A program made the translations under genes and the position numbers. This document shows positions 1-12,867 of a stretch of 64,000 nt of DNA, piece by piece (within the stretch, counting starts at the first letter, position 1; each line of letters starts with the position of its first letter). This stretch comes from Cristatella mucedo (taxonomy: Eukaryota; Bryozoa; Phylactolaemata; Cristatellidae). The notes under the pieces are model-generated. The model was not told the DNA's origin. It ran no database searches and saw only the letters and a program-made list of their open reading frames with translations. The stretch is taken from the NCBI GenBank assembly GCA_009760855.2, contig WPIO01000087.1:639001-703000 (forward strand). The letters are read 5' to 3'.

Positions 1-1174
1 GGCTGAGCAGAGGAGAGTCTCAGCAGCTGCGACGCTGGCAGCAGAGGCGCTGCCGTCGGCGCTGCAGCGGTAGACGAGGCCGGCGCAGGCGGCAGAATCG
101 CCTCGCTCGGATTGCCGCTAGGCCGCCGCTGACTCGGCTCATCTGCAAGTGCGCTGCTGCTGCTGATGCTGATGCGGCTAGAGCTGCTGGCGCCACCTTT
201 GGCTCGGTGAGAGAGCTCATGCTGTCCGGCAGCTGAGCCCGAAGTCCTTTTGCTGCCGGCTACGTCGATGGCCGACGGTGGCGAACCAGTGCCGCAGCTG
301 CTGCTGCTGCCACTCGACACGGCTGCCTTCAGCGGCCTGACGGGTCCGCAGGCTTCCGGAGCAGTGGCACGAGCCGGCTCTCGGCCGCCAAGCCTGGAAT
401 CCGCGGTCCCCAGCTGACGCGATGGTGGCGGCGGCGGCACCTCGACGCGCTGCTGCAAGCGAGCAGAAGACTCCGCCGCCGCTGTCCTGCCCCTTCCAGC
501 TGCTGCCGGCACGCACGTGCCGACCTCGGAAGCCGCGGTGGCAGCAGCAGATGCACGGGCCGCTGTGCCGCTGTCCGGCTGAGCTTTGCGCCCGACCACT
601 TTCGAGGAGGACAAGCCAACGAGCAGACCAGTAGCAGCGACAACTGGTGCCGATGGCTGGCGACTTGAGGGCGAAGACACGCGGGCCGGACGCTGCGACT
701 CGGCAGCGCCGAGCGCCTGCTGCCGCCCGCCAGCGGATGCAGCACCGGACGGCTGTGGCAGCGGAGTGGCCGGCACTGCTGCTCCCAACGGTCTTGGCAG
801 CTGCCCGAGTGGCGGTGGCACCACCTCGGTTAAAACGGCTGCAGTGGGCTGCTGACTGACGACGGCTGCAAAAGTGGCTGGTACGGCAGCCGCAGCGTCC
901 TGTGCAGGGAGCATGCCGGAGCATGCCGGATCGGCACTCCTCTGGAGGCTAGCCGAGCTGCCGACGTCGTCTTCCTCAGCAGCTGCCGCCTCCGCCGCCT
1001 CTTTCTTCTCCTCCTCTGCATCGCTGGAGGACTCCGACGAAGCGCTGCTGCCGGAGCTGTGCAGCGGACTACTGTCCAGGTCGCTGTCATCGTCACTGTC
1101 GCTGTCGTCCTCGAGCCGCCGAAATCGGCCGGGCACTACGGCAGAAAATGGCTGGCACGTCAGGCGACGCTCGC
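1..1174 (-). CDS. Unrecognised gene, exon 5 (continues off left edge)
   Basis: The minus frame is open through all 1,174 nt (I checked codon by codon; no stop). The acceptor is ATCCGAAG directly behind a (CTG)n run at 1188-1221. Phase 1 matches exon 4 and gives KSTG-ERRLTCQPFSAVV. Then follow an acidic DDSDSDDDSDLD run, Ser-rich sequence, a Glu/Ala stretch (EEEKEAAEAAAEED) and several hundred residues of Ala/Pro/Ser/Gln-rich sequence. The exon runs past position 1. The AAG acceptor is weaker than CAG, so the precise start is less sure than the frame. Confidence 0.7.
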
Positions 1175-1185
1175 CTTCGGATCGC

Positions 1186-1224
<39 letters not shown>

Positions 1225-4200
1225 GGCACCCCTCGCGACAATGGCGGACCGCTCTTGCGTATCACAGCTCGCTCGCTAGCTCCTTGCAACGCTTGGGAGG
1301 ACATTCGATTCTAAGACAAACAACATTGCAATTAAAGATGGACAGCGATGGAGCAATGATCGCATCACAGCACACTACACAACCGTTTGTAGGTAGTCCA
1401 GCGAGGCTGACCATACCACGGCACAAGCTACTTAAAGGGAAAGCCACGGTCTCTGGCAAACAAGAAAACTGTGCAAACGATGGGCAGAGGGCGCACAGCA
1501 AATCATAGCGCACAATAAACAAGAGGATCGTCGGGATTTTGCACAAACCCGCGACATTCAAGAAAGGATGCTATAGAGAAGGATAGCAGCAGAAAAACTC
1601 TAGATGGCTTCACCCGTGCATGGGCTCTTTCTTATTCGGATTTACGATAAGAAACTACAAGTGCTACAGTCGAAGCCGAGGTACTAGCAGCATGTTTCTA
1701 GTATTTATTTATACAAATCTGACATGGTTCCATAACAAAACACTCTTGCCAATCGACACTGCGTCTTGGAGCCGTTTACATTGCCGGCTGCTGCTAGCAG
1801 AGTGACCACATTTCACAACTCTGCTAGCTTCTCTGGCATGCGACAGTTTCCTTTTCAGAGTAAGCCTCTTCACATAATCGACAAATGTTCCTGCGGATTC
1901 GCAAAATTGGTGACTGCTGTAAGTTCGAGATAGGAGCTAGGACAAATGAGCACGCCTTAGCATAGCCAGGCTCATTCCTCTGACCACAGGCCAGCCCTAC
2001 TTGCCGGCGCTGTCACCCATACACAGCTGCTACTCGACAAGGTCATTGTTTCATCCGAAATGTAAGACTTGTCAACTCAGACGAGGGCAGTAGCACTTGG
2101 CAGCAAGTCAATGACGTGAGTGGCTCAAGGTAAGAAACAGAGCAATGAGAGCCGCTGTAGCTGGTAAGTGCGAACGATACTGTACCCACTTAGTTTTAGT
2201 GGCTTTGTTGATCTACAGTTGGTGACAAGTACAAAGGCTAACCACCAAGCCAGGAGGCTTCTTTGAAAACTCAATCAAAAACCGAAAGATTACAGGACGC
2301 GAGCTTTAAACATACGTGTTAACGTAGCAGTCCTCTTAAGCAAACAAAGTAGGTCAGCAGGATTGGTTAAAAGACTTTGGTTGGTGAGGATTACGACCCC
2401 TGTCAACGTCTCAGCCCAGACCGGTGGACCAAGCAACTAGCTATCCAACTTGTTTGCCAAGTCTGCTTTATCAGCCTGAGCGGTCCAGCATGGCCAGCCA
2501 GCCAGCTTGATGAGGCAATGAGGCGGTTACAGCTCGTGCAAAACTCGGCAGCCAGGCTGGTGCAACTTGAACGAAGCAGTTCACGACTTCTTACCGACAT
2601 GCGCCGGGTCCCCTTCAAGGTTTTGCCACTCACTTTCAGGTCCCTCCATTCGCTTTCTCCAACCTACCTATCCAAACTACTACCTAATCAGGCTAGTCTT
2701 GGTACCATCAGCTCTTCTGACTCAAGTCGTTTATTTGCGCTTCTACCAAGCCTTTAGTTCATGTGCTCCCAAAGCCTGGAATTAAAAGCCTTAAAAGACT
2801 GGAATTCGATACCGACTTTCGTCACGACAGCTAATGACTTAACAACATTAAAACAAAAAGCTAAGAGCCCATCTGTTTCTCACTGCACTTGTTCTGTTCT
2901 TGCAATTTGTCATTTGGCTTATGCATGCAGACACTGCCACGTTATCACAAACCAACAGAAAATTCCCCTCAGCAAATCCCTCCCGACCTGCATCAGAACA
3001 TCCCCTGACCTGACCACATTTAAAAGAAACTTAAAAACATACCTATTTAGGACAGCATTTAGTGGGTCCTTGTGATTTGTCCTCGATGTGCTTATGCGTG
3101 CTGACACTGTTCATGCTGCCACTAACCACATTTGCATGCTGACCCAGTGCATGTAACCCCTAACCATGTTATTCATTTTGTTTGTTTTTCAAGCATGATT
3201 TTACTTACTATTCTATTGCGTATCACTTTGCAGCAAATGTAAAGCGCCTAGAAAAAGATTAAGTTCTCTGAGGGTGCTTTATCAAGTGCAATATTATTAT
3301 TATTATTATAAATGTAGCGTGTGCAGACAGAGATTTAGTTTTCCTAGGGTGCTACGAAGATGTCTAATTGTTAACGTTACTGTCCAACAAAATATCATAG
3401 ACTTCCGGGTCTCAGTTCGATATGCAAAGCCAGCCCTGTGATCAGAGCCAGCAGTGGGGGAAACAGCTCAACGACAGGAATGCTACTTCCGTTGGACCTA
3501 GGGGCAGGTATAACCAACCATAGGACGATGGACATGTCAAACAGCTGTGAGAAATAAAGGCAGTACTATGCCAGCCAAGTAGGGCAACCGAGCTCACGAT
3601 CGCCGGAAGCTGCCGAGCTAAGCCCAGGCCCAGCACGGCTATGAGCAGCGACAGAATGGCACCGTCCAACTGCTCAGGCGAGACGGTCGCGCGCGCCGCG
3701 TGCGCACGCAACCGCTACGATATTGCTCACCGGTGCTCTTCGCCTTCTGCTTCACGCCGGAGTCTGTCGAGGCCGAGCCACTCCCGCCACCGCGCGATGA
3801 CGAGCCGCGCTGCCACCGATGCGATGGCGGAAAGGCGGACTTGGCCGCCCAGCGCACGTCCCAGGCTGCAGTTCCCGAAGCACCACGAGCTGCTGCCACA
3901 GCAGCGCCAGCCGCGGCGGTGACGGTGAGCGGATGAGGAGGCGCAGCAGACGAAGCTAGAAGCGCTGCATCGCCTGCAGTCCCAGACGATGCACCCGCCG
4001 CGGCTGCGCCGGACTCATTAGGTGCCTGACCGCTGCTGCTGCTGCTGCTCGGCGGCGGCTGCTGCTCCTCATCGAGCTCGTCCTGAGGTGGCAGCTCGCT
4101 GATCACGATGAGGTTGTGTTTGCTAAAGATGTCGTCTTCGCTGTCACGCGAGCGCTGCGGTGGAGGCTTCCTCCAGACGTACGGCGCCATCGTTGGCTGC

Positions 4201-5381
4201 GACTGCTGCGACAGAGAGAGAGAGAGAGAGCGCATGCATTGCTGGTACGCTTCTGATGCATCAGACGTCGGCCGTATAAGCCGAGCTCTCAAGCAAGCCT
4301 GCGCTCCACTTGCGAGAGCAGCAGGAACAATCGGAAGCACAAGGCAGCCATCCTTCTGCTGCTGCTGCTGCCGCCGAAGCTATGGCAGCCTCGGTGCGCG
4401 CTTACCGGCGGAGGTGGGCCGCCGCCGCGGCGCCACGAGCCGCCGCCTCGCGTACTCGGCGCGCCGCTGCCGCCAACCGAATGATGGCTGTTGAAACGGC
4501 GAGAGAACGATGGCGGCGCAGCAGCCGAGGCAAAGGCGGCGTGCGCGGTCGACGAGTGGCGGTCGTGCTGGTGATGGTAACGCTGCGGCTGCACGTAGTG
4601 CCGGAACGCCGGCGGAAGGCGCGCTGCCGCCGACTGCAGCAGCAGCGCTCTGTCGCCGCGGCCACGCTGGGTGGCCTCAGCTCCGAAGGCATTGGCCGAT
4701 GCCCGATCCCTCGTTTGGAAGTCGTCCTCTCTTGAACGGTAGCTGTCCGCTGCCTCCGCAGTGTGCTGCTTCCTGGCTTGCGGCAGGTCGTCGCTGCTGC
4801 TAAAGCTGTCAGCCGATTTCTGGACCGGGAGAAGACGAGCGCGCACACGGCTGAGCAGCGAATCGAACCCGGGAGTCACAGCTGCGAGCCGCATTAATGC
4901 AGGTCGTCAAGGCGTGCGGCAGGCGCGAGACGTGCATCAGCGCCGCACGTTCCGTGCTCGGTGCCATGCGACAACGCTACAGCTACTGGCCTCTTGTGGG
5001 TGAGCCGCGGGATTGAGCCACTAGTACGAGCGAGTTCACCTGCCGCGGCGCTGAGAAACCTCAGCCAGCGCGCAGGGCGGCAGGGTGCAGCGCAGGGGGA
5101 GGCCACCGCGGATTGGTCGACTGGTCTGGGTGGGATCTTGGAAAAAAGATTTTTGGCGACCGAGAGACGATCAGCCTGCTGCTCTCAACACACGACCTTT
5201 AATGTCCAAAGGAGAAGATCAGAAAGCGAGCTCACACGCTGCCAAACAGCCGGAACGAATGGCACTGCAATTGCTAATAAAAATAATAAAACATTTACAT
5301 GGCACCCAATCTATGAACAGTACAAATCTCCTATAATTTTGAAAAGAAAGCGTGTGTCGACTGACTTGTGACAGCTTAATT

Positions 5382-5426
<45 letters not shown>

Positions 5427-8400
5427 CATTTGTATAGTATCCAAAGAGAACTTAATCTCTATTCAGGTGCTTCACACATACCTCCGGGCTCGTGTCCAAG
5501 ACCGCAGCCAGACCTTGTTTGGGGCAAGCACGTTAACCGCTGGACCAAACCAGCTCAGCATGCACAATGTCAGCACAACCGAGTATGTAGGAGACAATTC
5601 ACAAGAAGGTCAATGCTGTGAAGAACATGGCGGTTCTTTGTTTGCTTATGCATTCTATGCTTATGCTATTTTATAACGTAAGGTTGGTGGTGAGTTGTCG
5701 TGCAATCATACGGTTAGAACAGCAGACCCAAAGTGGGGTAGGGCATTTGCAGCACCTTGCGATCGAAGGAAAGGAGAGAGTAGGCTAGCACAGACGAACA
5801 GCTGTACCATGCTCACAGAGATGTGCAGCAGCTACGCCTTCTTTTAAATTACATAAATTCTGCCACGTCTGAAAGCCTGCTGGCGTGCAGGCTATGAACT
5901 GATTCACCAGGCTCTAGCAGAGCACACAGTACGCTGAAGATCTCGCTAACAGGTCCGTTCAGCTAATAGGTTCCTCGTTCATAATCGCGTGCACACACGA
6001 ACACATCAAGAGAATCCACCCTCAACCGGCACGAACGCCCTAGAGAAAAATGAGCTGCAGGCAGGGAGCTGCTGCAGGGAGCTGCTCCGGCTGCACCACT
6101 TACCTGAGCAGCAGCCAGCATGAGCGAGGCCAGAGCAGCCGCTCGCAAGGCTTCGATATCTTCATCCTACAAACAAAGCAACAGTGATGACAGCGGACAC
6201 AGCGAGCCGGCAGCAGCGCTTGCCCCGCCCCCGAGAGGCACGAGCCTGGGTCTTCGCACGTGAGGGAAGGTGCTCGCTCTTCAAGACCCAGGTCGTGGGT
6301 TCGAGTCCCGCAGTGGGCAATCCTTTAGTGTCGACTGCAAGCGGTGGTGAGAGCCGACACGGCTCTTCTGCTGCCACTCTATAGTGTTAGATCAGCTAAA
6401 CTTTTACTGTGCCGTCGGCTTGGATCGGGCTAGCCGAGGCACTACTCATGCTGGCTGTGTTCTCATGAGTTCAGCCATCTCGTCTCAGCTGAGCGACCGG
6501 TTCACAGAGCCAAGCCTCCACCTCCAGCCAACAAAACAGCGTTTTAGGGGGCTGGGGCTATTCACAAGTTACTGCACAAAGCTTGGTGCAGCTGCAGTGA
6601 GCCACATCTGTCCAAACAAATTAGTAACCAATTAAACTAACTTAACTCTACTTACAACCAAGATAATGATTCATGAGCAAGATGCACTGTTCAATAAAAA
6701 GCCCAGGGCCAGCAGAGATAAAAGCTGGCCTGCAGCTCACGGCAGGCAGAGACAAGAACCAGGAGCTTCAACATCGAGAGGTTATGAAGGCAGCACGAGA
6801 GGGCAGAGCCGCAGGCTAGAGGCAAACATCAATCAGGACAAGACAGCAGCTAGCTAATTGAGTTCGACAGCCCGAATGCCTGCGACTTCGATGCCTTTGG
6901 AGGGGCATTTCTCCCAGAAGCGAGGCTACTACGGCTCGTGATAAACCATTGCAGGACGGAATCGGCAGCCGAGTGTATCGACCCGTTATCCAGTGCGTAC
7001 GGTTGGTTGGGATCCGCCTCATCGGTGTCCCAATGAAGGGGGGGGGGGAATGTTGCAAAGGTGGAAAGGGGAGCTGATCTGGAGTTGCCAATCGGTTGCC
7101 GGCACTTCACTTGCATTCATGTCATGCACTCAGGAGATCGGAAAGCAACGAAACTATGTCAGCAACCGGCGAGCGTGGGCCCACTAAACACTCGATCGTG
7201 CTTCCTTTGCAGTAAATTTAAAGTGCCTATAAAGAGATGGAGTTCTCTGAGGGCGATATATCAAATGCATGATTATTATTATTATTACTCCATGGGTAAA
7301 AAATTGAGCATAATTCGACTGATTCGACAGCTACAGTTATATAGTGGCATAAACCCTTACGCAACATGTACACAGCGCATCTTTTTATGCCCTGTCCAGC
7401 TTCAGTCTTTGGTGCATAAGGCAAAAAGACTGGATGTGGTCCAAGACCTACTGAAGACTAAACGAAGACTGAGCAAAGCTGAGTTGTACTTCTTAAGCCA
7501 AGACCTAGGGCGAGGCCAAAAACACGGCCAAAAACACGTTCAATCATAGCCTTCAACATGGGCATACTGCCTTCACTATTTTGAAAGGGATGCCTGACAA
7601 CACGACAGTTGATATCATATATGCTTTCCACGAGTCACTGTTTATGGTACACTACGAGCTATCCAGATAGGAATCAGATAATGGGGTGGCAGCCAAAAGG
7701 AGAAACAGACAATCCCAGAATATTATATTCACCCGGAGGGGCATTGTGGAGGGCCATTTCCTATCACTATTACAAAACAATTTTCCCATGATCACTCTTG
7801 AGAGCGAGACTACTGAAAACAAATATAATTCATTGTGTATACCACCTTAAGGGAACTTAATCTCTGTTCAGGCGTTTCACATATGCCACGGGGTCGAGCC
7901 CTCGACCTCTGTCATAAAGTAGATTCAGCTTAACCTCGGTAGTTAATGGTGAGCACCTTAATCAGGCTAACTGACCTCCTAAATTTCAGACAAGAATGAA
8001 GACTGGAAAAAACTGCGTGATTACCCGGCCTCCTTTTTTTTTTTTTATACATAGCATCAGAAAAGCCTCAACGGCTATCACTAGCCGTGATGGCACACTG
8101 GGTAAGGCGGTTCCCTTTCACGTGACCTCGGTCCCGAGGTCACGTGGGTTCGATTCCTGTGGGTTGGGCGATCCTTTATCACCACTGCTTGCAGTCAAGG
8201 CTCTTCTGGCGCTATACAAAAAGAGGCTGTTTAATCAGCTAGGATTTATTTATTCATTGACCACTCGCAATAAAGGATCACCCACTGAAGGATTCGAACT
8301 GACGACCTTGGTCCCAAAGTCGTGAAGAGCAATGGCCTTAATTAGTGTGTTAAGCAAGTCACAGAACCCCAGCAAATATCAGGACAGAAGCTAGACCAAA

Positions 8401-11400
8401 TCAAGATTGACCCAGTAAGCACTGCTTTAGTGGCTACCATCCAGCTTGCATGAACAGAAATGAATTGCCTGCAGCAGGTTATTCGGATAAGCGATTCTGT
8501 CTGACAGGATGGATTATCATTATTATTATTATCCTCAGGTTGGAAGACCTCACTGGGAGACTGGTCCTGCAAGCAGCACTCATGAAGTGTCTGCCTGCTA
8601 TCTAGGTGAGCTGCACCAAAACGACTCGTCATCGAATGAGCACATTGCAGCCACCGTCGCGTTTGCCTACTTTGACCTGAGGAACATTGCAAGAATTAAG
8701 GTTATGAATTAGGGTTAGCTTAGACAAGAGCATGACTAAAGCTAAACTAGTTCACTCGCTTGTGACATTGCTTCTAGATTACTGCAATTCCCTTTATTCA
8801 GGACTTCTGCAGTCGTGAATGGGTCGGGCACCAGTCGGTCGTTGTTGGTTGGTTGCCAAGTAGTGTGTCCTTCGAGTCGTTTTAGGTAGCTTGAGGCCGA
8901 TTCTGGCCACTGCACTTGATCGTCTGCAACTGGGGCAAAACTAAGCAGCTTGGCTGGTCGGCCATTAACGATGTAGGTGTCACGAAATGCCATTTCTGCT
9001 TTAACTTCAATGGCTCCCAATCAAACATCGAACTGAGTTCACCAAGATAATCTCCCTTGCTTAGGTCACCTCACATGCAACACCTATTCTACCTCATTGT
9101 TCTTCCTAAGTTATCTCTCACGACCCACTCCTCGACTTTCAGTCACCCCACATTTGCTGAGCTGCAATGGCTCAATAGGTAAGGCGGTTGCTTTTCACGA
9201 CCTCGGCCCCGAGGTCGAATCCTGCAGTGGGCGATCCTTTATCGCTACTGCAAGCTGTGGTGATAGCTGTGAAGGCTCTTCTGTCGCTATACAAAAAGAA
9301 GCTGCCAAATCAGCTAGTATTTGTTTATTTATTTATTTCCTCGCACTGATTCGAACTCTCTTAGTGATACGGCCTTCAGCTTGTTTGTTCCTACAGTCTG
9401 TAACTCACTTCCGGCACCAGCAGCACTTTGTAAGACAAAATTCATTTGTATAGCACCCTAAAAGAACTTAACCCCTATTCAGGCGCTTCACACATGCCAC
9501 GGGGCTCGAGCCCACGACCTCGGCCTGACCTTGGTCGGGGCTAGCACTTTAAACACTGGGCCAAAACCATGCTGCACTAATTTCATGGCATTTAGGTCTT
9601 AGTTCAGAACCACACATCTGTTCTATTCAGCTCTCCCAGCACCCCCACTAGGTTTGTCACCAGTGTGCCTTGCAAGGTTAACTGTATAACATTCATTACA
9701 CATTATCTAGGGCTCCCACTAACAATATTAATAATACACCTGATGTAGCACCCTCAGAGAGCTCGATCTCCTTGTAAGCACTTTACATTTGCTGCACAGG
9801 AAGCATGATCAAACGGCTAGTGGTAGCACGCTCGATAAACAAAAAAAATAATATTGTTAGGGATAACATGCACACGGTCAGCATGCAAGTATGGTTAGTG
9901 GCAGCATGCACAGTGTCAGCATGCAAAAAGCACATCGAGGACAATCACAGGGACCCACTAAATGCCGTGATAAATAAATGCATTTTTAGTTTCTTTTTAA
10001 ATGTGAACAAGTCAGGAGATGTCGTGACACAAGTCTGGAGTGCGTTCCAGGCTTTGGGAGCATACCAACTAGAGTCGTGGCCTCTGCAAAGGATTATAGG
10101 TTTGTATGAGGTATATGTAAACAGTTATATTCCGAAAAAGCCAGTGCTATGATGCTTAGCCTGGTGGGGGAGTAGATCTGATAGGTAGGCTGGAGCCAAA
10201 GAATGAAGGGACCTATAAGTGAGTAACAAAACCTTCAAGGCAATGCATTGCTTGCCAGTGCAGGTCGGCAAGAAGTGGTGTGATGTGGCAACTGCGATGC
10301 TCACGCCAGACAAGCCTGGCTGCAGAGTTTTGCAGCAGCTGCAAGCGCCTGAGTGCACAGGCCAGTAGACCAGCAAGCAGTGAGATACAGAAGTCAAGAT
10401 GGGATGATGTCACAAATACATGGACCAATTTAGTTGTGGTGTCCCTGTCTAACTGTCTAAACAAGCACGAATTTTTAGCAATGTTATGTGGCTGCAAGTA
10501 GGCAGACTTGACTATGGAGCTGATATGGTCGTCTAATGAAAGGTCACTTTGGAACATGATACCTAGATCTTGTACAGATTCAACAGGAGATAGCTGGCAG
10601 AGCTGTTTTTGAGCCTTAGCCTTTCCAATTTCTGAACCACACTTGGTTTGCCCATAACTAGTAAGTTGGTGTTATCATCATTCAATTTAAGAAAGTTTGC
10701 TGCTTTTCAAGTACAAAGGTCATCAATACATGCAGCAAGGGAGTTGAGAGAATTCGACCTGCAGGAGGACTGGGAGGAATCAAAGCCAAGGTACAACTGA
10801 GTGTCATCTGCATAGAAGTGAAAGACTAGATTATGCTTGGCAATCACATCGGCGAGAGAGAGAGAGAAAGAGAGAGAATATAAACCGTGAAAAAAATGCA
10901 ACCAAGTACAGATCTGAGGTATCTCATATTTAAGAGGTTCCTCGGATGACCTGCGTCTATTCATATCAATAATTTGGAGTCTCCCACTGAGATAGGACCT
11001 GAACCATTGCAAGCGAGATGAGAGGTGCTCAAGAAGTGGTGATCGATAGTATTAAAAGCTGCCAAAAGATCAAGCAAAACAAGCAGAGATACTCTACCTA
11101 AGTCTGCATTCCTAAGCATTTCATTGTACACCGAAGCAGTGCTGACTGTGGTAGTGGCCTGACCACAGCCTTTTTGAAAGGTGCTGGGACTTGACCAGCA
11201 GTCCTAGGTGACCTCTCATCCACTATTGCATGCTCGCCTAAGTATAGCTCCTTGATTGTCACTAACCCACAGTCACTGCTTATCAGGCATCAAGACATAA
11301 GAGTACCTGGATGGCACTATGCAGAGGACATGACAACTACTTGATAGTACATACACAACCCTTCCACCGAGCGAGATTTGACAACTTATGCGAAGGGATA

Positions 11401-12777
11401 TGGCAGCTTCTGCGCAGCAGGAGGTGGAGAAGACTGGGCAAGGGCAATTAAGGGATTCACGTGGTAGCAACAGGAGCAGCTTCCACAGCTTCCGCAGGAA
11501 GTGCAGAGCATGATTACTATTAGCTTTGGTAGTCAGCAAAGGCGAGCTGACTCACAGCGCCTGCCCCTTTGAGCATCAGATGGCCTGGCACCTTTCGATA
11601 TGCAAAGCAACTTGTGGGCAAACAAGGAGTGTTCCCCACAGCTTCAACCAAATTCCACCTGCCACAAGGTCCCCAAATAGAGCCTCTAACCGTGCGGGAT
11701 TTACAAGTTTTCAGTGGCTTCTCAGCACGCTGCCCTGGACGGTCCAGGGTGCAGCTCGTCCGGCTCCTGTACCGACAATGCAGTGCCATGTCAGGTTCTG
11801 TCAGGATGCTGTCTGCAGCAGGCATCAAATTCTTTGCCCATCCCCCCACCCGGATTGAAATTCGGTCAGGCTCAAGTTGCCAGCTGCATCCTATGGCGCC
11901 CGATGTCCAACAATGGCTTGCTTTGGCACCCGTGCTGCAAAGTGCAAGCAGGTCAGCACCTCTGGCCAACCAGCCTGCAAGCCAGCCACCGGCTCACACT
12001 GCAGTCAGTCGGCCAAACAAGTTTGACAGTGGAAGCTGCTGCTTCAGCCCATTCGGCTGCTCTAGCCGGTAAGCTCTTCGACATACAGTTGACAGTAATA
12101 ATAATAATAATATTGCACTTGATAAAGCGCCCTCAGAGAACTTAATCTCTTTCTAGGCGCTTTACATTTGCTGCAAAGTGATACGCAATAGAATAGTAAG
12201 TAAAATCATGCTTGAAAAACAAACAAAATGAATAACATGGTTAGGGGTTACATGCACTGGGTCAGCATGCAAATGTGGTTAGTGGCAGCATGAACAGTGT
12301 CAGCACGCATAAGCACATCGAGGACGAATCACAAGGACCCACTAAATGCTGTCCTAAATAGGTATGTTTTTAAGTTTCTTTTAAATGTGGTCAGTGAGCA
12401 CCCATCCATACGCTAGCAGGAATACCAAGAGCCGCAAATTGCAGATCACTGCAGCCGAAGCGGCCGAGGTAAGCTGCCAGTGCCAAGCATGCACCATTCG
12501 CAGCTGTGGAAAGGCAAACAGCTTCCACCAGGCATCAATGAGGCCGGCAGCAAATGGCTCCTGCCGCAGGTAAAATGGTCGACAGCAGCAGCTGCTGCCG
12601 ATGCCCAAGGCAGCCGCTCAGTCTTCACGAAAGCGTCAACCGCTACAGCATTCTCGGCCATCGCGATGCCGTTTTCACACAGGGGCGGGCCGCATCATCA
12701 TCCCTCTAGGAGCCTCTTTCTGCTGTTCCACATGCCCTGGCGGCTGCGCTAGTTCTGGAGGAGGAGGAGAGGAGGAG

Positions 12778-12867
<90 letters not shown>

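Noticed and set aside
874-1314. Plus-strand frame with a poly-Gln run
   Set aside because: Shadow of the minus-strand exon 5, whose frame is open for 1,174 nt and has a matching splice phase; the poly-Gln lies in the intron.
11520-11969. 149-codon minus frame and overlapping plus frames
   Set aside because: Both strands are open with similar length, no splice sites of matching phase, no recognisable motif.
12446-12661. Minus frame starting MAENAVAVDAFVK as an alternative first exon of the leftward gene
   Set aside because: No donor in a fitting phase; the MSSDSEG start has one and has an upstream in-frame stop.
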